A DNA stretch of 64,000 nucleotides from Calliopum simillimum (GCA_951812925.1 OX638368.1:123341309-123405308), one strand, 5' to 3'. Positions 14,001 through 29,000 are shown, counted from the first letter of the stretch. The notes: generated by a model from the letters alone, not told the origin. Translations and numbers: made by a program.

Positions 14001-17000
14001 TTGCCCAATCTCGAAACATAAAAGGCAACCCTCGTATTACCTTCGACACTGCCAAACATTAAATACCCTACACTGCAGTATTTTGCACGGGTGATGTACC
14101 CTTACTACCACGACAGTTCTACGAATTCTCATACCTTTGGTTCAGATCTTGCAGAGTTCTTAGTGTTTGATTGAAATTTAGTACCATTATCTCAAAAAAC
14201 GTGTTGCCACGCCCTCTTGTCTGTATTCGCTTAGTTTATGATCAGAACTAGCAGGTACTGTTCTTAGTGTCTGAGTGAAATTTTGTTGGCTTATATTGAA
14301 AAACGTTTTTAGTATAACATTTTGAAACTTTTACTTATATAGGAGGTGCCACGCCCTTTTGTTCGAGCTTATTTAGTTTTTTCTCAGAGCTTGCACTTAC
14401 TGTACTTAGTGTTTGAGTGAAAATTGGTTCGATTATCTCAAAAAACACTTTCAGTTTAGCATTTTGAAAGTTTTGCTTATATGGGTGGTGCCACGCCCTT
14501 TTGTCCGAGTTTGCCTAGTTTTTGCTCAGAGCTTGAGCTTACCATCTCTAGAATTTAGGAGTATTTTTGTTGCATTGTCGTGGAAAATACGCATAAAGTT
14601 ACATTTTGAACATATTTTTTGTAAGGGCGGTAGGCGTGTCCGTTGGCCGATTTAGCTCATTTTCAATCCCGCGAGCTAACTTTTACGACGAAGCAACTGT
14701 GCTTAATTTCATCGAATTATCTTGGTTAGTTTTCGCGTGTAAAATATTTTCACGCACTGACAGACACCCAGCCAGACAGACAGACGGACATGGCTATATC
14801 GACTCAGGAGGTGAAGCTGATCAAGAATATATATACTTTTCCATACCTGCCACTCTTCCTTCTCCGCGTTACAAACGGAAGGACAAAGTATATATACCCT
14901 GAGTGTAGGGTATAAAAAGAGAGTTTATTTTTGAGAGAAGATATATCTTCTCTTCTTATACGAGATAAAATTGTATGTTTGTTTTTTTTTTTTTTTTTGT
15001 TTCTTTGTACTTATTTCTGTGCCAATATTTTTTCTCGAAAACGGCTACAGCGATTTTAATGAAACTTGGAGTAGTGTTAGATATTAGCTTACAATGAAGA
15101 AGAAGCTAGGTTTGAACTTTGTAAATGCTCACCAGAGGGCGTGGCACAGCCTTAAATTTTAAATTTGATTTAGTAATAACTCGCAATTTATACAAGGTAT
15201 TTGGATGAAATTAGGTGAGCGGGTACGGGTTAATAATACCTCGTAACGGACAAAAAGTGAACGGGATCGAAGAAGTGCCACGCCCACTTTTCAGCCCTTG
15301 AAAATTTTGATTCAATATTACTCGAAAACGACTTCAACAATTTTGATGAAAATTTAGGAGATGTTACCTCTGCAAACAAGGATTAATATGTGATATGCCG
15401 TTATATTGGAAAACTCGTTGAAGGGCGTGGCACCGCCCACAAAAATATAAAACGGTATAAAAAGAAACTAATAAAGCAAACATTCTGAAATTAACTGTGA
15501 GGTGTGTAATTGCAAAAAGGCATCTCTGTTCTGAAAGTGGGCGAAATATTGCCATTGCGCGTGGGACCTCCCATACAAGCCAAATACGTTAAATGCTATT
15601 TTTCGCAAATGTTACAAGATATTTTAATGAAATTTGGTATGTAGGTACTGCTAATTAATGCCTTATAATAACCGAAAAGTGGGCGGTATCGAAGAAGTAC
15701 CACGCCCCCTTTTTAGCCGTTGAAAATTTTGATTTAATATTACTCAAAAACGACTCCAACAATTTTAATGAAAATTTAAGAGATTGTACCCTTGAAAACA
15801 AGTGTTAATATGTGATATGCTGTTATATTGGAAAAACTCGATGAAGGGCGTGGCACCGCCCACAGAAATATAATACGCTTTAAAAAGAAAACTACTAAAG
15901 CAATCTTTCTGAATTTAACGTAAGGTAGTCTACTTGCTATTAGGCACCATTACAAACTGAAAGTAGAGAAAATATCGCCTATGGGCGTGGAATCTCCCAT
16001 ACAAGTAAAACACGTTAAATGTTATCTCACGCAAATGGTACAACATATTTTGATGGAATTTGGTACACAGCTATTGCTGGCAAATGCCTTTTATATAAAC
16101 AAAAGTGGGTGATACCGAGAAAGTGCCAGGCCCACTTTTTAACCATTCAAAATTTTGATTCGATATTATTCGAAAACGACTCCATTAATTTTAATGAAAA
16201 TTTAAGAGATGTTACCCTTAAAAACAAGGAATAATATGCGATATGCCGTTTTATTGGAAAAACTCACTGAAAGGCGTGGCACCGCCTACAAAAATATAAT
16301 ACGCTACAAAAAAAAAATACTAAAGCAATCTTCGTAAATTTAACTGTAGGGAGTCTCCTTTTTATTAGGCACCTACGACCTGAAAATGGGCAATATATCG
16401 CCGGTGCGCGTGGAACCTCCCATACAAGTAAAACAAATAAAATGCTATTTCTCGGAAATGCTACAACGTATTTTGATGAAATTAGCAAACGAGATCAAGC
16501 TGCGCAAATGGGGATGGATTGGTCACACTCTCCGGAAACCACACAGCGAAGTTTGTCGCCAGGCCCTTGAGTGGAATCCACAAGGCAGTAGAGGACGTGG
16601 TAGACCCAAAACCAACTGGAAAAGGTCGTTGGAAAAGGAAATCCAAGAATCGGGAAAATCGTGGCAAGAGATCAAAGTCATCGCAAGGGATCGTGACAAA
16701 TGGAGAGATTTTATATTGGCCCTATGCTCCTCCTAGGAGTTAAAGGAGAATACATACATACATACATACATACATTTTGATGAAATTTGGTATGCGGATC
16801 TGGATCATGAGTATCTTAAGCATAACGAAAAGTGGGATTCGTTCAACAATTGCCACGACCACTTTTTACCAAAATAAAAATTTTAGTTATAGTAGTAACT
16901 CAGGCACAAAAAAAGAATGGAATGAACTTCTTATTTTTAATATGCAGTCTTATGTACTTTTTGACGCTGAATCCGTCTTCATCAGCAGAACTGTCATTAT

Positions 17001-20000
17001 ACCTGCAGGGTTTTGAAATATCTTTGCTTGAAGTTGAAGAAAACGCTGTGTTCAGTCTTAACTGCGTATCTACAAGAAAAGGTGAAATCCTTTTTTATTA
17101 ATGGCGTTGAATAGCCACACTCTTCCTTATCAAAACTTTTCCAATAGGTCTTTTACTTTCCGAGGTAAGATCTTTTGAAGATATGATATTTCAGCCCCCA
17201 TACAATAGACGAAATATTTTGGATGCCTGCCATATGGGTGATTCTTAGATAACTGTGCTTTTTCGAGTTGTAAAATTGGCAGATCATTTTTTTGGATTTT
17301 TGCAAGTTTCTTCATGCTATCTTATGTAAACACACTCTTAAAACTCAGCTTTTAAGTAGATCAACTACAAGTGTAAATTTACGTCTTTGAGGTCGAAATT
17401 AAGAAATTTTTCTGCCACGTTTGTGACCAAATTGCCACGTTTGTGACATTTTAGCCATAGTATGAAAAAATTATGGTTTTGAAGCGTTTTGATGAGGGAT
17501 ATATTGCATATTATGACAAATTTACACTTCAAGACTAATTTTGCAACAGTGTCATGTCTCCAGTGGTCCATTTTTTTTAAACCCTATCGCCCTAAAGATC
17601 AACAATGGTTTCCTGTTCTCTGTTTTTATAGCCGTTTATGGTGGATTAGGATCTCCTAATTACGAATCTGATCTTGATTTTTTTCTATTACATCAGTATC
17701 CTTAGTTATCCTTGCTGAAAAGTGAAAAAATCACAGTTTTGACATCTACTTAATAAGAACAGCAACAAGTAAAATTAATTTTTGTCAATGGATTCGGACA
17801 GCCGTATTTATTATCAACAAGACAAAATTTACCTTTTTTCAATTGGACTCCTAGTTTCCGGTAAATTATGTCTTGTTGACAATAAATTTGGCTGTCTGAA
17901 TCCATTGACAAAAATTAATTTTACTTGTTGTTGTTTTTGTTCTATAGCTTTAAGTAGATGTCAAAACAGTGATTTTTTCACTTTTGAGCAAGGATAACTC
18001 AGGATTCTGATGGTGTAGAAAAATGTTTGTATTAAAAACATAATTAACAGCCTTCAACTTAACATCTGTATACTTTATATCGAAATATGTTTTTTGCAGA
18101 CTGATAAAAAGTGCCACGTTTGTGACATTTTTGATGCGCCACGTTTGTGACATTTTTGTAGTTTATCGCTCATTGTAAAGCACGCTTTTGAGTTCAAGAT
18201 TTTTCCGAAAGAATTTGGGGTCATGTATGCAAATCCTACAAAAAAATTGTTTCATACATAAATTAAAATGTACTACCTGGGAGTGCCGAGTGCCACGTTT
18301 GTGACCATAATTTAAAAAAAAACTGCTTTTGTTTATAAACTGCCCTATAAAACGCAAACAGATTTCTTTTTGGACTTGTCTTGACATGATGACCTTTGGG
18401 TGATGGATAGTGATCAGAACTAATGCATATGTAATCTATTGACTGAAACAGTAGTACCATGCAGTAGTAGCATAATGCTTTCAAGAATTTTTTTTTTCCA
18501 AAACTAGGGGACAGTTTTCAATTCGAAATTGTGCCCTCTAAAAATTATTTAAAACTGCAGATGAGCTCAGAATATTGTAGCCTTAAGTATTTACTTAATA
18601 TGTGTAGTAACTTGTTTTCTGTTTTATTTCCGTTTTTTGGTCGTTTTTCATCGTTTTGTGTATAAAAAGTAGGGGTAGGACATGCCACGTTTGTGACATT
18701 TGGGGTATATTTGCAAACTTTCAAAGTAGACCAATAAATATTTGGTGGTAAAATTGATACGCTCTATTAGAAAAACATAGTTTCTAACTTATAGCGTAAA
18801 TTTTTGTGAAAAAAAAGCCTACTGTATAGGTGAAATCGCCAGAGGACACAAAAAGTACAGTTATCTGAGAATCACCCATATCCCATTTATTTAATTTTTT
18901 GATATTCTTCTATACCATTCCACACTTTCCAAATATTTTCTTATTATTATTCTCATCGGTTAATTTATAATTTTGAAAGCATGAACATTGGAGGTGAAAA
19001 GGTACGAATTCCATAACAAAAAGTAGCTATGAATAATATCATCAACTAAAGTAATAAGATTAGATTGTTGACCGAGCAGGGATCGGTCTCCAGGTTCTAC
19101 GAAATAGGAGAAGATAGACAGAGATAGACATAAGATAGAGAGCGCAATTGAGCAATAGGTTGCCGACCAGAGCAGTGGTTACCGTGTTATATTTTATACA
19201 GTTTTTGTACAGTGGCGTATTTATTTACAACTCGGGCCAAACTCTTTGTGAGATAAAAAAAAATAATATGTTCTAATGGTTTTGCCTTCTGAAGAAGAAA
19301 TTATAGAGTTACAGACTTTAAAAAATATCACGCTATATTTTTTGTTGTAAAAGTTTAAAATTTTAATTAAATATTATTTAAATTCAAAGTTTTTCATTTC
19401 CCGAAGGACTTATCTACTCTTGCTCGCAATTCGATCATCTTGGGGGTATGGGATACACGGGCTATCACAAAATTTATGAATTCGCATACCCTAGTAAATT
19501 AGTTCTACTCAAATTCATGATGACGAAATGTTAAGAAACCATTGTGAATATTAAATCCTAATCACTATATTCTTCACTACTTACCATCATAGCATGTTGG
19601 CCCAGTATAAGAGGTCATATCACATTCACAGGCATAAGCATTCCACTGTTGTACACAAACTCCGCGATTTGCACAAGCATTTTGGCTACACTTTGTTGGA
19701 CCCTCACAGCCGGTAACAACAAGCGAACTTGGAACAACAGCATCATTTGTTAACGATGGCGAAGCATCACCCAAGTCAAGCGAAGCTAAGCAACCTTCGA
19801 AACCAGAACGCGATGATATTGATGCTGGCAATTTAGCGTACATATCTTTGAATACGCCGCCAATATATAAAATGCCCGATAGTTCCAAATGCATGCTATT
19901 GCCAGTTAATGTTATGATCTCAAAAGAATCATCGACTGCTAGGGTGTGTGTCTTAGGGCCAGGACGACGTATGCTTATATGATGCCATCTATTATCATTC

Positions 20001-23000
20001 ATGTGTATACGTGATTTATCACGCATCGTAATCGGCCCATCACCCAAGTCAAAAGTGTAATGTATATGACCATTCACCAGTTCCACTGCAACAAAATCAT
20101 TGCGTCGTCCCCCATTGTAAAGCAATAATCCATTAGCTTCAACGGTCTTAAAGCGCAAATCAATTGATATGCTGGAATATGCCTTTAACATGGGTAGTCC
20201 CACGTAAGAGTGTTTCGAACGGAAAGTGGCTGCATGATAAGGATTTCCTATTGGTGAATTTACAAAACGTGCAGTCAGCTTAAAAGTTGCACTCGGTAGC
20301 GCTGATAATTCTGGGCCAAGATTTCGCACGATATCAATATATCTAAATGAAGTATAATTAGAGATTAAACGAAGTTTTTACTTAGAACATCATCATCTTA
20401 ATCATCTATTTACCTTTCTCCATTGAATACAAATTCTTGTATTTGTCCGATAAAATTGGGCATTGTCGATGTCATTTGGATTTCTTCCTCAGCGTGAAAT
20501 AAGCCACCCATATGTATGGAACGTATTTCCATGGTACTATGACGTCCCAGTATTGTCTCAGCTGTTGAAGAAACATGCAAAGGTAAAGAACTCAGAAAGG
20601 CATCTTGCCAGCTACGTTTGGTCAAGCTAAATGCAGATTGTGTGAGAACCGTTCATATAGAAGTGGCTGGCTTATATATTTAGTAGTAGTAGTAGTACGT
20701 AATAAAGGTGAGTTATACAATATATATCACGAATGGATTATATAAGATTAAGTTTGTTATATTTAAATACACATAATTTACGATACAAACTATATAGTAT
20801 TAGTAGTATATATATATTGTAGAATCAGGCATTAAGTCTTTGATAGAAAGATTAGTAGTAGTAGTAGTAGTAAGTAAGATTAAGAATATTTTGCGAGAGA
20901 AACTGAAATAAATATGGGCAAAATTGAAGGAAAAAATCTGATGATTTTTAGAGAAAAGGGTCGCATCGGTATTGATAATTTTTTTTTCTTTCTGAAATTG
21001 GCTGTCATATTCCACAAAGTTAAAACTTTTTTTTTTCAAAGTTTGCGAATTTGATTTATGATTTACGAGTATGTTGAAAGAAAAAAGAAAGAAAAAGATA
21101 AATTGCTTAAATTGATGGTAAAATCGAAAAAATCGGCGTGTACATGTTAAAGGTGTAAGATTTTTGACTTTAGAAAAAGGTACCTGTACTGATGTACCCA
21201 AGGTGTAGGCATAAAACTTTTGTGAAGGTGATTGATATTGGCGTGTTGTTGGTGCTGTTGGATGGATTTAATGATCGCGTACACTTTTCCTGAGTTCTTC
21301 CTTGGAAGCTTTTGATGTTTTAATTTTGGGGGAGAACTTATGTTTAATGCAAGCGTGAATCAAGGGTTTTTCAAAGTATTTATTCAAAAAAATATGGTGA
21401 TATGAGTTAACAATTTCTTTCTCTTTTTAACCTGGGATCACGTTGAAAAGTATTTAAGAAAAATTTTCTATCCGCTTACTCTCCCGAGAAAAGCTGAAAA
21501 CACCTTTGCCAGAACTTGATAGACCCATAAGTCACGCTTTTGCGGGAAAATGTAAGGGTGTACTGAAACTAGTGAACCAAAACCATTTCTTTGTAAAAAT
21601 TGTCCAATATCCCATACCTTAATACTCGTATAAGGCCGATTATCAAATGCTTTAATACGTGGTTTGCCTTTAAAGTTTCTGGAATATAGCACGCCTAGGT
21701 TTTTGCATTGCAACTTTTTATGACAGTTGAAAAGCTTGTAATTTTTTAGGATATGTTACTTCAGACATTATCAGCTATCTTCATTTGTCGAAGCAATTTG
21801 ACCAGTCCAAAGATGATAGCTCTAAGGCAGTGATATCCAAACTCAATACTAGCGTATTTTGTCAATGAATAAAAGCTCATTGAAAGCTTTTATAGTTTGC
21901 ATAAACTGCACTGTGAGTGAATACGCATACGGAAAGCTTTTAAGTACAAAAGCTCAAATCCCCGCGGGTATAAGCGTTGGATTTCACTGCTCTAAAGCAT
22001 GGGTTTTAAATCCCTCAATCGCTTCTTCGGGTGATGTAAATCGTTGTCCATGCTTCTGATCTTTGATTCTTGAAAACAAAAACAACACATTGGATCCCAA
22101 GTCAAGACTGTAAGGCGGATGACCTATCAATTCGAAATTTGAGTTCTCAAATACTCCCTTGTTTTAGCCGATTTGTGAAAACTTACTTTGCCTTAGCGCA
22201 AATTGATTTGTCTTTTTGGTTTGGTTTTTTTAAATTTATCGAGAACTTCTGGCAAACAAATAGTCGTATACCATGCTGAATTAACGGTCTATTGGTTTTC
22301 AAGAGCGACAGTAGTCACATGACCGGTTTTCGTGTAAGCACGCCACCATTTGCTTCGTATCGCTCCAACGTCGATCAACTATTGTTTGATTATCTTCGAA
22401 TGGAAAGACCCAACCAGTTAATTGAATTTTTGTTTCGAGATCAGATGCAAAAATCCATCAGCTGAGGCAACGGTGTAGTCGTTTTTGAATGATTTATTAA
22501 GCGTTTGACGGCTCCATTCTACACGACTCTTTTTTTGGGCTTCTGATAATTTATGCCGAGTCGCGCACATAGCTTTCGTATCACTAAATGTTCATGCAAT
22601 ATTGTTTGTTTACTAGTCATGCTAATAGCGAGACATTCTTAATTTTTTCGAAAGGTCACATGACGATCTTCTTGAATTTGTTTTCGCACAGCACCGACGT
22701 TTTCCGGGACAACAACTGTTTTTGGACGACCTTCGAGTGGTTCGGCTTTAACTCACCACTCTTACATACTGGTCTTGAAGATGCTTCGTCGTCAAAACCT
22801 CTTTTCAGTCGATCGATATACCCTTGTATAGACAAACCTACTCGAAAATCATAAAAAAACCTTGAATGGAAATTTTCAAGAGATACTTTCATTATTTCTA
22901 CACAGTAAAAATTTTAGTTTAATTTTAAAACCAAAAGGTATTTATATAAAACAATGCCAAAAAAAAAAAAAAAATATTAATTTTAAACTATTTTGGCATA

Positions 23001-26000
23001 AAATTCATACTTTTCTGGTATAAATTCCAAACTTTTTTTGGAAAAAATTCGGAATTTTATGCCAAAAAAGTTTAAAATCAATCCGAACTGAAAGATGAGG
23101 CCTAAAGAAACGTACCCTAAAAAATGTCAAACTTTTCAACTGTTATAAAAGTCTGCATCGGAAAAACTGTTATAAAAGTCTGCATCGAAAAACACTACGG
23201 GTGATATATTCCAGAAAATTAAAAGTCAACCTACGTATAACTTTGATTTACATTATGATTTAAACATTTATTTGGTAACTAAAGTGAAAAGATTTTTAAA
23301 GCCTCGTGTAACTTTTAGCTAGAGACCCTGAATATTCCAACCCGACTTGGGACTGTTATAGCTCGATTGAATTAAGAATAACTCAATAATAATTTTCCGC
23401 AATACATTATTTCCCAACAACTCTTGGTGTGAATTATATTTACGAAAATTTTCTCTCTGGTCAAGAAAAATTCTGGGAACAAGTCTGTTCATAAAATTAG
23501 TGAAATGTTAACAAAAAGGACATTTTGTTGCCCTTTATTGAATGTTTTTGTATTATGGTTAGAATTTGGTACTTAATTACACAATACAATTTATCTTCCT
23601 GTTTTATCTTTCGATTTGCATTTATTTTGAGATTTCAAAAATAAGTCTCCATCTTACAAGGCTGTAGTTTTTAAAGTTTTAGTTATAGAAATTCTTAGAT
23701 CAATCGATAATTTATAGAGTTTTCTGATTTTTATAATCTATAGCTGTGGCTGAACAACTAACTTCTTGCAGTTTTCTATGCTGATCAAAGGTATAATACC
23801 AAAATTGAATTCGACTTGACACAAAATATGAGCATATGTCTAATTGAAAGCTGATATCAATATATTAATACGAAGACAAAAATTTGTCCTACCTTTTTTA
23901 CTATGTTAAAAATGGAGCACGACTTTGAATAATACACCATTAGAAAGATATTTGTGTGTAAATGTGCGCAAAGCTAAAATTATTTTAACATTTTGCCATT
24001 AAGCCAGGTAAAATTAAATGCAAACTTTTCAATATTAACAACGACAAAATACGCGGTCACACAGAGCTGAAAAGTGGATACAGCAAAAGATAAAGACAAA
24101 AAGCTGACAGACACTGATTTCATATTTTTGTTTTCTTTTTGATTCACATTTGTCATTGTATCAGGGATGATAAATGAGCTTTTCTATTTTGTGCCAAATA
24201 GCAAAAAAAGTACTAAAACTGTCCAAAAAGTACCAAAATTATTTAATACATTTGAGATCAAATTTTGACCATTGGGCAATTCTAGTATTTATTTCAGACA
24301 AATCATTTTGATTTAAATGTTTAACAGAAAACCTTTAATATCCATCGCGATAGTTAAAATTCTCGGCTTGCTATCTTTATTTTTCTCATGACACTATCGC
24401 TAACTAATTCCTGCGTAGTCTAACTAAATACTAAGGGATGTTGTGGTATGTAGAATCTTTAATCTCAAAGTATTCGCATGATATCTTCCAAACCATGGAA
24501 TTGGAAGATTGTGTAGTGCATTCCTCATGCAGTGATACTTGTTGAATGCGTATTAGAAAGCAGTTTTATTAAAGTTGTATGCCCTACATATTGAAACATG
24601 CAATTGCAGATTTTCATGCTGTGGTGAGTGATCTAAATTAAATTAAATAATTAAGTAGTTTTTTTTTCTGTAGAATTTTCGTAAGACTACATTTACGTAC
24701 GTTAAATTAAAATTTTCTATGCAAGACAACTAAAAAAAAAAATATATATTCTAATTATGAAAATGGTGCAAAATACAGCCCTGGCACTAGTAACATTTTT
24801 TCGCAATTATTTAAATATAATTTCATTTAAACAGATTTGCAAAAAAATGTTCACTGATCTTACGTGTCGATTTTTGTTATTTGTAAAAATTTTGTTTTAT
24901 TGTTTTATTTTTGCAAAACCCTTCCAAAAGTTTTGAGTAAAATGAATGCCAAAATCAAAATAAGAAAAATTTTTATAATTTCCTTTTTTTTTTTTTTTTA
25001 TTAGCACTGTCGAACATTGATAAGAAGCATTTACAGAGATAAAAAAAGAAATCTCTCTAGATTGCAATACGCTTTAGCTAGCTTTGAGCTAAATTGAAAT
25101 GCTACTTATCCAGGCTCGACTGTACATATGTAGTTCTAAAATAACCCTCTTTGCACGAAAATTAGAGTGAAACTTTAGAATTGATAGATAAATTTATATT
25201 AAATCAAATTAACAAAAAAAAAAAAGTGAATCTAATGAGTTGAATATTCGATACTTCTCGTTCGAAATTGAGTTTCCATTTGAAGTGAATTGAACCTCAT
25301 CTGCATTGTAAATGTAATTTCAGCGAAAAAATTTCAAATATTTATCAGTTTGTGTGTTTAGATTAGGGTTACCAACTGAACCGGTTTTTGCTGGGCAGTC
25401 CTGGATTTTGCACTCTCGTCCCTGATTAAGAAACGTTCAGGAAATATTCCGGATTTTCATGTATATCTCAGAAGTCTCACGAATTAAAGATGTGTAATTC
25501 ATCTTATTCTACAACATTTTTAGCTTATGGACAATAGACCATATAGGAAAGATAATAGACCAATGCTTATGAGACCATATATTATTGACAAAAGACTATG
25601 GACCAAAGACTATAAAGGACATACCATAAAATTTGAAATATAGACCATAGTCCATAATAGACAGAACATATACCAAAGATTATAGTCCATAGACCAAAAA
25701 CGACAGATCATAAATCATATATTATGGACAAAAAGCCATAGATTATGAACCATATACCATAGATAACGGACCATAGGCCATAAATAATAGATCGCAGACC
25801 ATATATTATGGACCATCTACCATAAAGGACAGATCATAGACCATACATTATGGACAGTGAACCATAAAGGGCAGAGTATAGAACCATAAAGAACAGATCA
25901 TACACCACGGAACTACTGATTTTGGTATTCATTTGGAAATACGGAGCGCCAAAAGAGGGTTGTACACTGCTTCGGCAGAAAATTTCTAACAAAATGTCAC

Positions 26001-29000
26001 CCATTTCATATTATGACATTACTTTTGCCTTGAAATGGCCCGAGGCCACTCCTCAAATGTTTAATGAGCTAAGTATAAAAAAACTCTTTTTCTGAATTAT
26101 TCACCTCTTTCAAAAAAAGAAAAAAAAAATAAAAAAATAAAAAAATTGGGGGTTCTATAGAATATGACAAGTTATCTCACAGTGAGATTGCCATCAGACA
26201 GTTGGTTCTAGAGTTTCTTCCATATAGCATTTTCAACAAAATGGATCATATCCATTTTGAAAAACTACCTCTGGTGCGTTCATTAAAATTTAAAATTAAA
26301 ACTCTTGGTTCTTTGATTATTCGGGTTTCCCCTGAATTGTAGGTTTACACGGGTATGACCCGAGTACATACTTCAAGTTATTTGGGGCTAAAATGAGAAA
26401 AAAAATTTTGATTCGCCTTTGGGTATAGGTTATGTTGGCGTTAACTTCACATAGTTGGGTTTGCTGCACAGAAAAAACAATTTGTTTATTTGTACCAAAT
26501 TTGGTAATATTTAATAAATGGTATAGATATATGCTATTAATTACCAAATTTTGCATTATCATAAATACCACAATATCAAATTTACTTTAGTAGTGGTTAA
26601 ATTATTGTAAAAAATATATTGAGAATCTGCCTACCAAATTTAATTTGAACTAACCATATTTTCTCAATATCCTAAAACTATTATTATAATTAGTCCAATA
26701 AGCAACGCTTTAACTTCCATACTTCCTGGGCATATTTATGTATAATATACATTGTATATATACCAAAATTTGTAAGTGATTTATATACATTCAATATATT
26801 TATTTGAGGGATTCTGAAGATACCATCAAAGCATTGAACGCTGCGGTTTGTGACGTCTTCGTATTTTTCTTAAAACACTTAAAGTTCTAGTATTATATTC
26901 TCGAAAAAATGAGGAGTATAAAAACAAAGTCAGTTATCTCCACTTTTTTGGATTTTGTAAAAACTTTGCTATTGTTCTTGTGGGTTTTAGAAAGTGGAAA
27001 AATCAGTAAATTGTGAAAAATACTCCATTCAATAATTGTCCATAACGTTTCTTAACCGGTTTTCATGCTCAGGCCATTTTTGGGAAGGGTTTTGAATCAG
27101 GCACATGGTTTACTTATTCGTATTTGCGAAAATACTAAATTTAGTACTATTTTAGTACTTAATTGCAAAAAACCTTCCATGACCTACTTTTTCTACCTTT
27201 CAAAATATATTTTTTGGAATTGAAAAGAAATAACCTTTCATATCAAAGCAAAAGTATGTACAATCTCCAATAGACATTGCAGTCTCTGTTTTGATTGACA
27301 ATTTTTGACTATTGATATATTTATATTGGATAGAGAGGAATTTGGTATTGCTTATTTGACTTATCGCAAGCTTTCTTCAAATGCAACTAAATAGCATTAT
27401 CAGACTCATTCATGGAAAAAGTGGAGATTGCTAGCTTTGTTTCTATGCCTCTCAAATAAAAGTTTTTTTAGTAGGCGAGAGTGGGTGTTGTGCGACAAGT
27501 TTGGTTTCTGAAAAAAAAAAAAATTATGAAATTAATTTTTTAAAGCATGTCAATACATACAATCTCTCTCACAACTGCTGGCTGAAGAATTCAGTTGAAA
27601 TTTAAAAAAATCTAAAAGTTATCCTTGTTGGCGCAAAAGACGCGTTTTGCAAAACAGCTTTAAATTGAAGAAATTTGCATATTTTGATGAATATTCTTTA
27701 TTTTTGACGGCCTTTTCCTTTCTCATCTTTTTAGCGTAAAATGCCCACAGATTCAAGCAAGGTCAAAATGGTATTTTCTATTGCCTTTTGGCCTCGTTTG
27801 GATTTCTTGAGCAGAGTATCATGCTATAGAGGACCCACATCTAGATGCACCTGATGTGCTGGATATTTCAGAAGCTGAAGTTGCTTGTACAAGCACAGCT
27901 TTTCCAGTGGCATAACCACTAACAATCAAAACGCGAGGATAATCATCGTTATCGTTGGAGTCTTAGTTTTGCCCACTCAGCTCTCTCAACCGCTGGTTTG
28001 CTGGTCGAACGATACTTATGAGGTGGCATGATGACTACCAACAAAAATCACGAAAAGTCACGAATAAAATTAAGAAATATACTAAATTAAGTGAAGAAAT
28101 CCATGAAATCGCATGAAACATACGAATTATTCAGAAATAATGCTATATACGCATGAAAAATGCAAACTTGGCGAGTTTACTTTCATGCGTCGAAAGGATA
28201 TTCGCAAAGGAATGTTATGTATATATTTACCTTTATGATCAGCTTCATTGAGTGACTGAAAACACCACAAACACAAGAGGCCAATGAAACTTTCCGACTA
28301 TGAGGAGAAACACGAAGAATACGTCTTGACGCGACGAGTGCTTGTGAAAATGTGAGATCGTCTTGGTCATGGTCTTGGTCTTAATTTGCTCATCACTACA
28401 TCATATGCAGCGCAACGCATGCGAGTAACCCGTGTGTTACATAGAAAAGTATTGTTGTCTAACCTCAATCAAAACAATTGGTATGACAAATGTGTTATCG
28501 GATTAAAGGAAATTTAACGAAGATTTCAAAAAAATTACAAAAAGCTTTTTCATACTAAAATGGACATCAAAGTCAAAAAATGGGGAAAAAAATTAAAATA
28601 TCAATTTTAAAGGTCCAGAACTTTGCGAAATCCTTTTATACCCTATAAACCATATACACTATCTGAAAGCTCTTACAATTAGCTTAAACTTTGCAATAGA
28701 AATGTTTTCCCTAAAACGTTGGGGTGATCCAAGAAAAATTTTTTTTTCTGAAAAGAGGCAGAAAATCAGTTTTAACCATATAACTCCTTAGGGGTACATT
28801 TTAGACCCCCCCGGGTGCATTTTTTTGTAAGCCTAGGCCTCCCCTATTACCTCCCAGAAGCTTCGTAACCTTATGCAAATGTAACAACATATTTTTAATT
28901 GAAGAATTCCTAAAATACTTATTAAAAGGTATTTTTAGGATAACTTTTAAACGGGATCTGATAGGATTTCGCTAAAAACAGATTCTGAATCAGCAAAAAA

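Larger units (their letters stand above)
13275..14107. repeat. 200-bp inverted repeat around the mariner copy
   Basis: Arms 13275-13477 and 13914-14107 are near-identical inverted copies extending about 75 bases outside the mariner ends. Without the mariner the two outer arms would meet in a palindrome centred on the TA target. Confidence 0.8.
6290..19584. other. Nrx-1 intron 16 hosting nested genes
   Basis: 13.3-kb intron. On the plus strand it contains the serine carboxypeptidase gene (10546-12592) and an orphan ShK-like exon (9668-9840). The rest is repeats: a foldback element, a mariner deletion derivative, a 422-bp tandem array with a LINE insertion, and a cluster of GCCACGTTTGTGAC motifs. 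Confidence 0.8.

Noticed and set aside
16386..16736. 116-codon plus-strand frame as a host gene
   Set aside because: Only residues after 16484 are protein-like and they are the C-terminus of a LINE; the start lies in the tandem array.
20800..21201. 133-codon minus-strand frame
   Set aside because: Phe/Lys-rich product of AT-rich intron sequence, no family features, ends in an (AGT)n tract.
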